DNA of 64,000 nucleotides, taken from Sphingomonas phyllosphaerae 5.2 (GTDB taxonomy: Bacteria; Pseudomonadota; Alphaproteobacteria; Sphingomonadales; Sphingomonadaceae). A program made the translations under genes and the position numbers. The notes under the pieces were generated by a model. The model ran no database searches. It was not told the DNA's origin and saw only the letters and a program-made list of their open reading frames with translations. The stretch lies in the NCBI RefSeq assembly GCF_000419605.1, contig NZ_ATTI01000001.1, forward strand, positions 2,576,501 through 2,640,500. The letters run 5' to 3'. This document shows, piece by piece, positions 21,336 to 30,281 of the stretch (the stretch's first letter is position 1; every line of letters begins with the position of its first letter).

Positions 21336-21863
21336 ATGCCGATCGACGAAACCCGCACCTTCCTCCCCGTCCGCATCGCGGTGCTCACCGTGTCCGACAC
21401 GCGCGGCCTGGCCGAGGACCGCTCCGGCGACACGCTGGTCGCGCGGCTATCGGACGCCGGGCACGTCCTCGCCGAACGCGTGATCCTGCGCGACGACGTC
21501 GATGCGATCATCGCGCAGCTCCACCGCTGGATCGACGATGACACGGTCGATTGCATCGTCACTACGGGCGGCACCGGCGTAACCGGGCGCGACGTCACCC
21601 CCGAAGCGGTCGAGCGGGTCGCCGACAAGATGATCCCCGGCTTCGGCGAGCTGTTTCGCTGGCTCAGCTTCCAGACGATCGGCACCTCGACGGTCCAGAG
21701 CCGCGCCTGCGCCTGCGTCGCGCGCGGCACCTACATCTTCGCGCTGCCCGGCTCGACCGGCGCGGTGAAGGACGCGTGGGACGGCATCCTCGCCAGCCAG
21801 CTCGACAGCCGCCACCGCCCCTGCAACTTCGTCGAACTCATGCCGCGGTTGCTGGAGCGGTGA
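21336..21863 (+). CDS. moaB: Molybdenum cofactor biosynthesis protein MoaB
   Basis: The 175-residue protein is of the MoaB/Mog family, which binds molybdopterin and in many bacteria adenylylates it for metal insertion. The binding motif [18 protein letters not shown] and the C-terminal [18 protein letters not shown] are intact. The ATG at 21336 gives [21 protein letters not shown], the usual start; 37 upstream codons that are open are excluded as non-homologous. No other molybdenum cofactor genes are in the window. Confidence 0.93.
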   Translation: MPIDETRTFLPVRIAVLTVSDTRGLAEDRSGDTLVARLSDAGHVLAERVILRDDVDAIIAQLHRWIDDDTVDCIVTTGGTGVTGRDVTPEAVERVADKMIPGFGELFRWLSFQTIGTSTVQSRACACVARGTYIFALPGSTGAVKDAWDGILASQLDSRHRPCNFVELMPRLLER

Positions 21864-22322
21864 TGCAAGCCGGAAAGTACCGCTAAGCGCACGCATCAAC
21901 CCCGAGGTCGGGTCGGTCGCCCTCTTACCGCTGCGGTGCCGATCTTCTCATCACGCCGGAAGCGACACGCCGGAGGCACGTCAAGCTCATCGGGAACGAA
22001 CTCGTCGGGCGTCGTGACAGCACACCTCGCGATTGGGACGCCCGAACGCGCTCCGCATCCAAATGCTGCGATCACTGTTGCCTTGCCTTGAGCCGGACGC
22101 CGGCTTGCTCAGCCGTCGGCAAGTCGCGCGGCCTCGCAGACCGACGCACCGATGATTGCCGACGCGGCAGGGCCTGACCGGGATCGACATTCAGCGTTTC
22201 CGGGTGCCGGACTGCTCGCGAAAGAAAATCGTCGATCTGTTCGGGTGAACCGCGCTGCCACGATCAGGCAGACGTGCCCCTCCATCCGTCGGTGCGGACC
22301 GTCTGGCTGAATGTCGGCGCCG
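21864..22322. other. Intergenic stretch with no recognisable gene
   Basis: About 460 bases between moaB and the convergent GFA gene. Frames are short with no family-like translation. There is no terminator with a T-tract and no repeat copy that I can identify. It may hold decayed sequence. Confidence 0.5.
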
Positions 22323-22670
22323 CTAGAAGCTCGCGCCGTCGACCTTCCGGATGGTAAGCGCGTCGAGATCGATCGAGGGCACGCAGCGCAAGTTGATTGC
22401 CGCGGTCGCTTGCCCCGCCGGATCGATGCCCATGCTGAACGGCTGGCAGCCACAGATCGTGCAGAATCGATGGCGCAGCGCGTGGCGGTTGAACGTATAG
22501 TCGCGCAGCGCAGCCTCGCCGCTGATCGTCACCGTTTCGGCGGGGACGAAGGCGAGCAGGAACCCCTTGCGCCGGCAATGCGAGCAGTTGCAGCTCATCG
22601 CCTCCGTCGGCGTCTCGCCTGCCACCTCGAACGTCACCGCGCCGCAATGGCACCCGCCCTCATAGCCCAT
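22323..22670 (-). CDS. GFA-family zinc protein
   Basis: The 115-residue protein belongs to the GFA family (glutathione-dependent formaldehyde-activating enzyme fold, DUF636). The zinc ligands are visible in order: GGCHCGAVTFEV, CNCSHCRRKG and RFCTICGCQPF. The chosen ATG places the CHC motif at about residue 7, as in the family; an upstream extension is rejected. Few GFA members have proven formaldehyde chemistry, so function beyond zinc binding is open. It is divergent from the radical SAM gene with 49 bp between. Confidence 0.88.
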   Translation of the reverse strand: MGYEGGCHCGAVTFEVAGETPTEAMSCNCSHCRRKGFLLAFVPAETVTISGEAALRDYTFNRHALRHRFCTICGCQPFSMGIDPAGQATAAINLRCVPSIDLDALTIRKVDGASF

Positions 22671-22719
22671 CGTCGCCCCATGTTCTTGCTTCGTTCCGAA
22701 CGTAGTCGTACAAGGCGCC

Positions 22720-23802
22720 ATGGCCGATGGCAAGATTCGCGCCGTGCGCGGCGCAACACTGAACGCAGCGAGCTCGCGCTTCAATCTGCCTCAGGCGGAA
22801 GCGGACGGCGACTGGCGGGACGCATGCGCACTGGTCGACGGGGCGCCGCCCCCGCTTCGTACCACCGTCACGGTCGAGCACCCGCGCACGATCATCTCGC
22901 GCAACACATCGCCCGACGTACCGTTCGATCGCTCGATCAACGCCTATCGCGGATGCGAGCACGGCTGCATCTATTGTTTCGCACGCCCCAGCCACGCTTA
23001 CCACGACCTGTCGCCGGGCCTCGATTTCGAGACGAAGCTGTTCGCCAAACCCGACGCCGCCGCCTTGCTGCGCGTCGAACTCGCCAGGCCGGGTTACGCC
23101 TGTGCGCCAATGGCGATCGGGACCAACACCGATCCCTACCAGCCGATCGAGCGCGAGTGGCGGGTGACGCGCTCCGTGATCGAGGTGCTGGCCGAATGCC
23201 GCCACCCGCTCGTCATCACCACGAAGTCCGACCGCGTGGTGCGCGATATCGACCTGCTCGCGCCGATGGCCGCGCAGGGGCTGGTGGCGGTCGCGATCTC
23301 GATCACCTCGCTCGACCCGCGCATCGCGATGACGCTGGAGCCGCGCGCGACCGCGCCCGAGCGGCGGCTGGCGGCGGTGCGCCGTCTCACCGATGCGGGC
23401 ATCCCCACCTACGTCAACATGGCACCGATCATTCCGGCGATCACCGATGCCGAAGTCGAGACGATCGTCGCACGTGCCGCCGCGGCCGGCGCGCTGGGGG
23501 TGTCGTACATCCCTGTACGGCTGCCATGGGAGGTCGCGCCGCTGTTCCGCGCGTGGCTGGACGAACATTACCCGGATCGCGCCGGCAAGGTGATGGCAAT
23601 CATCCAGTCGCTGCGTGGCGGCAAGGACAATGATCCGCGCTTCGGAATGCGGATGAAGGGCCAGGGGCCGTGGGCCGAGCTGCTGCGCACCCGCTTCCGC
23701 ATCGCTCGAGCGAAGGCGGGGTTCCCGGACCGCCGCCGCACGCTCGACCTGCGTTGCGACCTGTTCCGCCGCCCGCCCGGCGCGCAGGGCGAGTTGTTCT
23801 GA
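22720..23802 (+). CDS. PA0069-type radical SAM protein
   Basis: The 360-residue protein carries the radical SAM iron-sulfur motif CEHGCIYC (CxxxCxxC) within INAYRGCEHGCIYCFARPSHAYHDLSPGLDFE, a signature of the PA0069/Rv2578c family, followed by GTNTDPYQPIE and ITTKSDRVVRDIDLL. These enzymes cleave S-adenosylmethionine to start radical chemistry, but the substrate of this family is unknown; SplB-like relatives act on DNA photoproducts. The start is 49 bp from the divergent GFA start. Family assignment is firm, function unknown. Confidence 0.9.
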   Translation: MADGKIRAVRGATLNAASSRFNLPQAEADGDWRDACALVDGAPPPLRTTVTVEHPRTIISRNTSPDVPFDRSINAYRGCEHGCIYCFARPSHAYHDLSPGLDFETKLFAKPDAAALLRVELARPGYACAPMAIGTNTDPYQPIEREWRVTRSVIEVLAECRHPLVITTKSDRVVRDIDLLAPMAAQGLVAVAISITSLDPRIAMTLEPRATAPERRLAAVRRLTDAGIPTYVNMAPIIPAITDAEVETIVARAAAAGALGVSYIPVRLPWEVAPLFRAWLDEHYPDRAGKVMAIIQSLRGGKDNDPRFGMRMKGQGPWAELLRTRFRIARAKAGFPDRRRTLDLRCDLFRRPPGAQGELF

Positions 23803-23808
23803 CGCCGC

Positions 23809-24264
23809 TTAGCGGCCCAATCGTCCTCGGCCCGACAGCAGCCGTCCTTGCGCGGGCAGCGGTGGCGCGAACGCCCCCAGCCCCGGCGCCTGCGGCATGT
23901 CGACGTAGATCGCCTCCATCCCGCCACGCGCCGCATAGGCTTCGTGCCAGAAGCCGTTGCCGTGGCGATCGGCGAGGAACTCCTTCCACCAGCCGGCATG
24001 CGGCATCGCACGCGTGAACGCTTCCAGGCTGTCGAGATCGCGCCAATATTGGCGGATGCCGACGTGATTCCAGCCGTGCAGGCAGCGCTCCGCGGCCAGC
24101 AGACCGTCAGGCGGCGTACGCGCCAGTTCCGACAGCCCGCGCCCGATCCCCAGAAACGACGGCAATCCGCGCAGGCTGCCGACCCGGAAGCCCAGCAGCA
24201 CCACGATCAGGTCGGGCCACGCGGCCAGATCGACGGTCATCCGTTTCGCGTCGCTCGCTTGCAT
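23809..24264 (-). CDS. DUF4188 protein
   Basis: The 151-residue protein fits the DUF4188 family: VVLLGFRVGSLRGLPSFLGIGRGLSEL, LAAERCLHGWNHVGIRQYWRDLDSLEAF, GFWHEAYAARGGMEAIYVDMP. Members are ferredoxin-like alpha/beta barrels related to small heme monooxygenases and are often next to a TetR regulator. The start at MQASDAKRM gives normal length; further upstream frame is rejected because it runs into the tetR gene. It is transcribed divergently from tetR through a 62-bp region with two operator-like palindromes, so the TetR protein very likely represses it. Confidence 0.82.
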   Translation of the reverse strand: MQASDAKRMTVDLAAWPDLIVVLLGFRVGSLRGLPSFLGIGRGLSELARTPPDGLLAAERCLHGWNHVGIRQYWRDLDSLEAFTRAMPHAGWWKEFLADRHGNGFWHEAYAARGGMEAIYVDMPQAPGLGAFAPPLPAQGRLLSGRGRLGR

Positions 24265-24279
24265 CGTCGCCACTCCACT

Positions 24280-24321
24280 GCTTACATTGTACACATAACT
24301 GGACAGGTATACGGTGTAAAC
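24280..24321. promoter_or_regulatory. Twin 15-bp TetR operator candidates
   Basis: Two related imperfect palindromes lie in the divergent promoter region: GCTTACATTGTACAC (24280-24294) and GTATACGGTGTAAAC (24307-24321). Both fit GYWTAC-N3-GTAMAC and their centres are 27 bp apart. The second ends 5 bases before the tetR ATG, so bound repressor would block its own gene as well as the DUF4188 gene. Confidence 0.7.
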
Positions 24322-24326
24322 AGGTA

Positions 24327-24866
24327 ATGGGTTCCCCCGCTCACTTGCGCGACACCTTGCTCGATCACGCGATTGCGATGCTGGAAGGCGGCGAGGCCGA
24401 GCCCGGCATTCGGGCGCTGGCGCGTGCCGCCGGCGTGTCGGCGATGGCGCCGTACCGCCATTTCGCCGACAAGGCCGCGTTGCTGGCGGCGGTGGCCGAA
24501 CGCGGCTTCGCGATGCTCCACGCCGCGCTGGCGCAGGCCGATGCGCATGGCAGCGACGCCGAGCGGCTGGTCGCGCAGGGCCAGGCCTATGTCGCATTCG
24601 CGCTGGCGCACCCGGCGCTGTTCCGGTCGATGTTCGTGTGCGGCGCGCCCGCGCCCGAGCAGCCGGACGCGCCCGCCTTCGCGATCCTGACGCAGCGCGT
24701 CGCGGCGCTGGCGCCCGCGGCGGTGCCGGAAGCGACGCTGGGCTGCTGGGCGATCGTCCACGGGCTGGCGACGCTGGCGCTGGACGGCGGCGTGACGTTT
24801 ACGCCCGATCAGGTGCGCGCCGTGCTGACGCTGCATGTCGCGGGGATCGCCGGCGCCGCGCGCTGA
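24327..24866 (+). CDS. TetR-family transcriptional regulator
   Basis: The 179-residue protein has an N-terminal helix-turn-helix (GIRALARAAGVSAMAPYRHFADKAALLAAVAERGF, residues about 25-60) and a C-terminal ligand-binding domain of the WHG type (QAYVAFALAHPALFRSMF). It should bind the two palindromes just upstream and control both itself and the divergent DUF4188 gene. The ligand is unknown. The stop is 9 bp from the stop of the convergent dnaE gene. Confidence 0.9.
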   Translation: MGSPAHLRDTLLDHAIAMLEGGEAEPGIRALARAAGVSAMAPYRHFADKAALLAAVAERGFAMLHAALAQADAHGSDAERLVAQGQAYVAFALAHPALFRSMFVCGAPAPEQPDAPAFAILTQRVAALAPAAVPEATLGCWAIVHGLATLALDGGVTFTPDQVRAVLTLHVAGIAGAAR

Positions 24867-24875
24867 CGGCGGCGC

Positions 24876-27800
24876 TCAGCCGACCGAGCGCAGCCGCGTC
24901 TCCTCGATCTCGAACTCGACCTTCGTCACCCCCGGCAGCGCCTCGATATGCTCGGCCAGCTCGGCGTCGAGCGCGAAGTCGCGATCGAGGATAACCGTCG
25001 CCAGCTCGCCATTCGCGATCGGCACCTTCAGCGTCACCTTGCCGCGCGCACCGCGCAACGGCGCGATCAACGCCGCCAGCGCCTGCACCGCGCCGGCATC
25101 CGCGACATGCACCTCCAGCGCGAAGCGCGTCGACGTCGCCAGCGTCTCGAACGGCTTGATCGACTTAACCGTCACGCGCGGCGTCTCCTCGCCCGGGCGG
25201 CGATCCAGCTCGACCGTCGCCAGCCCGCAGCCACCGTTGCGCGCCGCCTCCTCCAGGTCGGCGGCCGGGCCGTCGTCGAAGCAGGTCGCGACGAACTGAC
25301 CCGTGGCGTCCGACAGCGTCGCCATCATGTAGCGCTTGCCGCGCGCCGACGTGCGCCAACGCGCATCCTCGACCAGCACCGCCATCGTCGCCATCACCCG
25401 CGCGCCATCGGCGATCTGCAGCTCGCCCAGCGTCACATAGGTTCGCGCGCCGTGCGTCCTGGCGAGATGCCGATATCGATCGACCGGATGCGCCGAGAAA
25501 TAGAAGCCGAACGCCTCCTTCTCCTGTTCCATCCGCTCCGCCAGCGCCCAGCGTGCCGACGCAGGCAGCTTGATCGCGTCACCGGCGCCGGCATCGTCGC
25601 CGAACAGACCGCCCTGCCCGCTCGTCCGTCCTTCATGCGTGCGGGCGGCGATCGCCAGCACCGTCTCGGCGACCGCATGGACCCCGGCGCGGTTACCGTC
25701 GATGCAATCGAACGCGCCCGCCGCCGACAGCGTCTCCAGTTGCCGCTTGTTGAGCAATCGCGGATCGACGCGCGCCGCCAGATCGTCGAGGCTGCGGAAC
25801 GGCCCCCTGCCGGCACGCTCCTCGCACAATTTCTCCATCGCGCCCTCGCCGACGGATTTCAGCGCCGCCAGTGCGTAGCGGACCATCGGCCGGCCGTCCT
25901 CGCCAGGCTCGACGTCGAATTCCGCGACGCTGCCGTTGATGCACGGCGGCAGCATCCCGATGCCCAGCCGCCGCGCATCGTCGACGAAGATCGCCAGCTT
26001 GTCGGTCTGGTGCAGGTCGTAACACATCGACGCGGCGAAGAACTCCGCCGGGTGATGCGCCTTCAGCCACGCGGTCTGGTACGCCAGCAAGGCATAGGCG
26101 GCGGCGTGGCTCTTGTTGAAGCCATAGCCGGCGAACTTGTCGATCAAGTCGAACAGCTGGTTGGCATAAGGCGCGGGGATCTGGTTGTGTGCGGCACAGC
26201 CCTCGACGAACGTCGAACGCTGCGCGTCCATCTCCGCCTTCACCTTCTTGCCCATCGCGCGACGCAACAGGTCGGCGCCGCCCAGCGAATAGCCGGCCAG
26301 CACCTGCGCGGCCTGCATCACCTGTTCCTGATAGACGAAGATCCCGTACGTCTCGCTCAGGATCGGCTCCAGCAGCGGGTGCGGATAGCTGATCTCCTCC
26401 GTTCCCTGCTTGCGCCGGCCGAACGACGGGATGTTGTCCATCGGCCCGGGCCGATAGAGCGAAACGAGCGCGACGATGTCGCCGAAATTGCTCGGGCGGA
26501 CCGCGGACAGCGTGCGCCGCATCCCCTCCGATTCCAGCTGGAACACGCCGACCGTATCACCGCGCTGGAGCAGCTTGTAGACGCCCTCGTCGTCCCATTC
26601 GAGCGCGTCGAGATCGACGGCGATGTCGCGCTTCTTCAGCAGCTCGATCGCCTTCTTCAGCACCGACAGCGTCTTGAGCCCGAGGAAGTCGAACTTCACC
26701 AGCCCGGCGCCCTCGACATATTTCATGTCGAACTGCGTGACCGGCATGTCGGAACGCGGATCGCGATACAGCGGCACCAATTGCGCCAGTGGGCGGTCGC
26801 CGATCACCACGCCCGCTGCGTGCGTCGAGGAGTGGCGCGGCAATCCCTCCAGCTTCGTCGCCAGATCCCACAGGTGCCGGACCTGATTGTCGTTCGAATA
26901 TTCCTTGGCCAGTTCCGGCACGCCGTTCAGCGCGCGCTTCAGGTCCCACGGATCGGTCGGGTGGTTCGGCACCAGCTTGGCGAGCCGGTCGACCTGCCCA
27001 TAGCTCATCTGCAGCACGCGCCCCGTATCCTTCAGCACCGCGCGCGCCTTCAGCTTTCCGAAGGTGATGATCTGCGCGACCTGATCGCGACCGTATTTCT
27101 CCTGCACGTAGCGGATCACCTCGCCGCGCCGCGTTTCGCAGAAGTCGATGTCGAAATCGGGCATCGACACGCGTTCCGGATTCAGGAAGCGCTCGAAGAG
27201 CAGCCCCAGCTTGATCGGGTCGAGATCGGTGATCGTCAGCGCCCAGGCGACGACCGAGCCCGCGCCCGAACCACGCCCCGGTCCCACCGGAATGTCGTGG
27301 TCCTTGGCCCATTTGATGAAGTCGGCAACGATCAGGAAATAGCCGGGGAACCCCATCTGGATGATGACGTGGACCTCGAAGGCCAGCCGCTCGCGGTACA
27401 CCGTCCGCCACTCGGGGTCGTCGGCAGGTTGCGCGCCGAGCTGTTCGATCCGGTCGAGCCGTGCCTCAAGCCCGGCGACGGCGTCGCGACGCAGCATCGC
27501 CGCCTCACCCTCGCGGTCGCCGGCCAGGCTGGGCAGGATCGGCTTGCGCTTCGGCGCGGCGACTGCGCAGCGCTGCGCAACCACCAGCGTATTCGCCAAC
27601 GCCTCGGGCAGGTCGGCGAACAGCGCCGCCATCTCCGCCGCGGGCTTCATCCACGCATGGCCGCAGCTGCGCGGACGGTCTTCGCTCTCGACGTAGCTCG
27701 ATGACGCGATGCACAGCATCGCATCATGCGCATCGCCGAAATCGGCTTCCTCGAAACAGCTCGGATTGGTCGCGACCAGCGGCCAGCCGCGCTCATAGGC

Positions 27801-28376
27801 AAGGTCGAGCAGCTGTGGCTCGGCCTTGTCCTCGATCACGTCGTCGCGGCGGCACAATTCGATGTAGAGCCGGTCGGGGAACAGCGCGTGGAGCCGGTCG
27901 GCATAAGCTGCCGCACGCGCGGGCTGGTCCTCCGCGAACAGCCGCGCCACCCCGCCCTCGCCACCGGCGGTGAGTGCGATCAGCCCCGCCGCATAGCGCT
28001 CCAGCACGTCGAACCCGACATGCGGCGCCAGTTCGAGCGGCCGGTCGAGATGCGCGCGGCTGACCAGTTCGCACAGATTGTCGTAGCCGGTCGAATTCTG
28101 GGCATAAAGCGCGATCCAGTCGATCGCCGCCGCCACGCCCTCGGGCATGTCGGGCCGCGCGATGCCCAGCATCGTGCCGATCACCGGCTGCACGCCCGCG
28201 CCCATCGCCGCATCGGAAAAAGCCATTGCGGCGTACAGCCCGTTACGGTCGGTCAACGCCGCGGCCGGGAAGCCGAGCTTCGCTGCACGCTTGGCGATCG
28301 CCTTCGGCTCGATCGCGCCATCGAGCATGGTGTAACTGGAAAAGATGCGGAGCGGCACGAACCCGGAATGCTGCAT
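24876..28376 (-). CDS. dnaE: DNA polymerase III alpha subunit
   Basis: The 1166-residue protein is the replicative polymerase catalytic subunit. It has an N-terminal PHP domain (FVPLRIFSSYTMLDGAIEPK; the first metal-binding His is Phe, so PHP nuclease activity is probably lost), the palm with VGPGRGSGAGSVVAWAL and the catalytic PDFDIDFCETRRGEV at about residues 405-420, the thumb/fingers region (QEQVMQAAQVLAGYSL), and a C-terminal OB-fold (ARVMATMAVLVEDARWRTSARG). The start MQHSGFVPLR matches the usual N-terminus; codons further upstream are rejected. It is divergent from the HdeD-like gene. Confidence 0.97.
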   Translation of the reverse strand: MQHSGFVPLRIFSSYTMLDGAIEPKAIAKRAAKLGFPAAALTDRNGLYAAMAFSDAAMGAGVQPVIGTMLGIARPDMPEGVAAAIDWIALYAQNSTGYDNLCELVSRAHLDRPLELAPHVGFDVLERYAAGLIALTAGGEGGVARLFAEDQPARAAAYADRLHALFPDRLYIELCRRDDVIEDKAEPQLLDLAYERGWPLVATNPSCFEEADFGDAHDAMLCIASSSYVESEDRPRSCGHAWMKPAAEMAALFADLPEALANTLVVAQRCAVAAPKRKPILPSLAGDREGEAAMLRRDAVAGLEARLDRIEQLGAQPADDPEWRTVYRERLAFEVHVIIQMGFPGYFLIVADFIKWAKDHDIPVGPGRGSGAGSVVAWALTITDLDPIKLGLLFERFLNPERVSMPDFDIDFCETRRGEVIRYVQEKYGRDQVAQIITFGKLKARAVLKDTGRVLQMSYGQVDRLAKLVPNHPTDPWDLKRALNGVPELAKEYSNDNQVRHLWDLATKLEGLPRHSSTHAAGVVIGDRPLAQLVPLYRDPRSDMPVTQFDMKYVEGAGLVKFDFLGLKTLSVLKKAIELLKKRDIAVDLDALEWDDEGVYKLLQRGDTVGVFQLESEGMRRTLSAVRPSNFGDIVALVSLYRPGPMDNIPSFGRRKQGTEEISYPHPLLEPILSETYGIFVYQEQVMQAAQVLAGYSLGGADLLRRAMGKKVKAEMDAQRSTFVEGCAAHNQIPAPYANQLFDLIDKFAGYGFNKSHAAAYALLAYQTAWLKAHHPAEFFAASMCYDLHQTDKLAIFVDDARRLGIGMLPPCINGSVAEFDVEPGEDGRPMVRYALAALKSVGEGAMEKLCEERAGRGPFRSLDDLAARVDPRLLNKRQLETLSAAGAFDCIDGNRAGVHAVAETVLAIAARTHEGRTSGQGGLFGDDAGAGDAIKLPASARWALAERMEQEKEAFGFYFSAHPVDRYRHLARTHGARTYVTLGELQIADGARVMATMAVLVEDARWRTSARGKRYMMATLSDATGQFVATCFDDGPAADLEEAARNGGCGLATVELDRRPGEETPRVTVKSIKPFETLATSTRFALEVHVADAGAVQALAALIAPLRGARGKVTLKVPIANGELATVILDRDFALDAELAEHIEALPGVTKVEFEIEETRLRSVG

Positions 28377-28481
28377 CCCCCCGACGTAGGCGCACCGACC
28401 CGATTCGACCATCCCCGACGCGCCCGCCGGAACTGCGGCCACGCCGGTCCGTTCGCCTCACCCAAACCTGGAGTGATCGCT

Positions 28482-29069
28482 ATGGCGCAATTCGGCAACA
28501 ATCCGGCCGGCGGCTTCCGGCCGGCCGGCGCATCGACCGGCGCGGGCTGGGGCTGGATCATGGCCTATGGCATCGTCTCGGTGCTGGTGGGCATCGCCGC
28601 CTTCATCTGGCCGTTCGCCGCCACCTATGCCGCGACGATGGTGATCGGGATTCTGCTGTTCGTCTCCGGCGTGTTCTCGATCGCGGCCGGGCTGTTCGGG
28701 CAAGGTCATGAAGGCCGGCTCTACGCCGTGATCTTCGGCGTCCTTACCGTGATCGTCGGCGCGATCATGGTGTTCGAACCGGTCACCGGCGCGCTTTCGC
28801 TGACGCTCATCATGGCGGTGTGGCTGGCGGTGCGCGGCGTGCTGGAAGTCGTGCTGGGCCTGCGCATGCGCCGACGCCGCGGGCTGATGATCGTGCTGGG
28901 CGTGCTCAACATCCTGCTCGCGATCTTCATCATGGTGACGGTGCCCTGGTCGGCGCTGACGCTGCCGGGCTTCATCCTCGGGGTCAGCTTCCTCGTCGGC
29001 GGCATCACCGCGATCACTGCCGCCAGCGACCACCGCAAGGGCGCCGACGCGTTCGCGATGCCGGCCTGA
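28482..29069 (+). CDS. HdeD-family (DUF308) membrane protein
   Basis: The 195-residue protein has six predicted membrane helices in the two-fold repeated pattern of the HdeD/DUF308 family (WIMAYGIVSVLVGIAAFIWP, then ATMVIGILLFVSGVFSIAAG and onward), with a basic turn LRMRRRRG between halves. In E. coli HdeD helps acid resistance at high cell density, but members elsewhere have no proven role. It begins with a flexible Gly/Pro leader. It is divergent from dnaE (105 bp) and is followed 9 bp later by a perfect hairpin. Confidence 0.88.
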   Translation: MAQFGNNPAGGFRPAGASTGAGWGWIMAYGIVSVLVGIAAFIWPFAATYAATMVIGILLFVSGVFSIAAGLFGQGHEGRLYAVIFGVLTVIVGAIMVFEPVTGALSLTLIMAVWLAVRGVLEVVLGLRMRRRRGLMIVLGVLNILLAIFIMVTVPWSALTLPGFILGVSFLVGGITAITAASDHRKGADAFAMPA

Positions 29070-29078
29070 TGCGTCACG

Positions 29079-29107
29079 CACGACGGGGTGCGCGTCACCC
29101 CGTCGTG
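29079..29107. terminator. 12-bp hairpin after the HdeD-like gene
   Basis: CACGACGGGGTG (29079-29090) pairs perfectly with CACCCCGTCGTG (29096-29107), loop CGCGT. It lies 9 bp after the stop codon. No T-tract follows. The right arm overlaps the last codons of the small minus-strand frame. Confidence 0.6.
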
Positions 29108-29205
29108 ACGAGCCGGTGGGTCAGCGCCATCGCGACCAGCAGCAGCGCGAGCACCGCGAGGATCAGCGCGAACATGCAACCGAGCACCACGCGGTCACCG
29201 AACAT
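29095..29205 (-). CDS. Candidate 36-residue single-span membrane protein
   Basis: Immediately after the glutathione peroxidase stop (TAG GCG ATG) a 36-codon frame encodes MFGDRVVLGCMFALILAVLA followed by LLLVAMALTHRLVTTG: one long hydrophobic helix of about 20 residues with a basic end. The 3-base spacing to the upstream stop suggests translational coupling. The last codons overlap a hairpin, which argues for caution. I do not recognise the family. Confidence 0.45.
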   Translation of the reverse strand: MFGDRVVLGCMFALILAVLALLLVAMALTHRLVTTG

Positions 29206-29208
29206 CGC

Positions 29209-29688
29209 CTACAGCAACGCCTCGATATCGGCTGCGATATCCTCGGGCTTCGTCGTCGGTGCATAGCGGTGCACGACCCGCCCGGTGCGGTCGATCAGGA
29301 ACTTGGTGAAGTTCCACTTGACCGCCCTGGTCCCCAGCAGTCCCGGCGCCTCGGCCTTCAGCCGCTCGAACAATGGATCGGCATTCGCGCCGTTGACGTC
29401 GATCTTCGCGAACACCGGGAACGTGACGTCGTAAGTGAGCGAGCAGAAATTCGCGATCTCCGCCGCATCGCCCGGTTCCTGTGCGCCGAACTGGTTGCAC
29501 GGAAAGCCCAGCACCGCAAAGCCACGCTCGGCGAAGCGCCGATGCAGCGCCTCCAGCCCTTCGTACTGCGGCGTGAAACCGCATTTGGACGCGGTGTTGA
29601 CGATCAGCAGCGCCTGCCCGCGCCAGCGCTCCAGGGACGCCGTGCTGCCATCGGCCGCGGTGACGGCCATGTCGGTGATCGCCGTCAT
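29209..29688 (-). CDS. Glutathione peroxidase family protein
   Basis: The 159-residue thioredoxin-fold peroxidase reduces hydrogen or lipid peroxides. The catalytic cysteine (instead of selenocysteine) is Cys36 in NTASKCGFTPQYEGLE, the glutamine is Gln70 in GFPCNQFGAQEPG, and the tryptophan is in WNFTKFLID. Bacterial members usually use thioredoxin rather than glutathione. The start MTAITDM overlaps the upstream GNAT stop by four bases (ATGA), so the two are co-translated. A longer start inside the GNAT gene is rejected. Confidence 0.94.
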   Translation of the reverse strand: MTAITDMAVTAADGSTASLERWRGQALLIVNTASKCGFTPQYEGLEALHRRFAERGFAVLGFPCNQFGAQEPGDAAEIANFCSLTYDVTFPVFAKIDVNGANADPLFERLKAEAPGLLGTRAVKWNFTKFLIDRTGRVVHRYAPTTKPEDIAADIEALL

Positions 29689-30281
29689 CGCGGACGCTCC
29701 AGCAGATAATCGAGGTTGCGCCGCACCTGCGGCCATTCATGCGCAAGGATCGAATAGACGACGCTGTCGCGCACCTCGCCGTCCTCGGTGACCATGTGCC
29801 CGCGCAGCACGCCATCCATGCGCGCGCCCAGCCGCTCGATGGCGCGGCGCGACGCGCGGTTGTGCCAGCTGGTGCGGAACTGCACGCACTGGCAACCGAG
29901 CACGCCGAACGCATGATCCAGCAGCAACCTTTTCGCCTCGGTGTTCAGCCCGGTGCGCTGCACGCGCCGCGCATAGAGCGTGCCACCGATCTCGACGCGG
30001 CGATGCCCCTCGTTCATCCGCATGAAGCGCGTCGCGCCCGAAACGCGGCCGTCGGCGTCCAGCACGGTGAACGGCACGGCGCGCCCCGCCGCCTGCTGCG
30101 CTTCGATCCCGTCGAACCAGTGGTCGATCGTCGCCGCATCGGGGACGACCGCTGCGAACACATGGTCCAGCCCGTCGCCGAACGCCGCCAGCAACGCGGC
30201 GCGATCCGCACGATCCAGCGGGCGCAGCGTGACGTGGTGCCCGACCAGTGTCGGCGCCGCACGCCAGGCCGACGCGCTCAC
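29685..30281 (-). CDS. GNAT-family N-acetyltransferase
   Basis: The 198-residue protein is a RimJ/RimL-like acetyltransferase (GNAT_3 type). It starts [23 protein letters not shown], has the strand-helix core [22 protein letters not shown], the acetyl-CoA binding region [21 protein letters not shown] and the end [21 protein letters not shown]. The substrate is unknown; it could be an amine, a protein N-terminus or an antibiotic. It overlaps lolD by four bases upstream and the peroxidase by four bases downstream, so lolC/E-lolD-GNAT-gpx is one translationally coupled operon. Confidence 0.9.
   Translation of the reverse strand: MSASAWRAAPTLVGHHVTLRPLDRADRAALLAAFGDGLDHVFAAVVPDAATIDHWFDGIEAQQAAGRAVPFTVLDADGRVSGATRFMRMNEGHRRVEIGGTLYARRVQRTGLNTEAKRLLLDHAFGVLGCQCVQFRTSWHNRASRRAIERLGARMDGVLRGHMVTEDGEVRDSVVYSILAHEWPQVRRNLDYLLERPR

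Noticed and set aside
24948..27704. A 918-codon open frame opposite dnaE
   Set aside because: Same GC shadow effect. The translation is Arg/Gln/His-rich and dnaE is unambiguous on the other strand.
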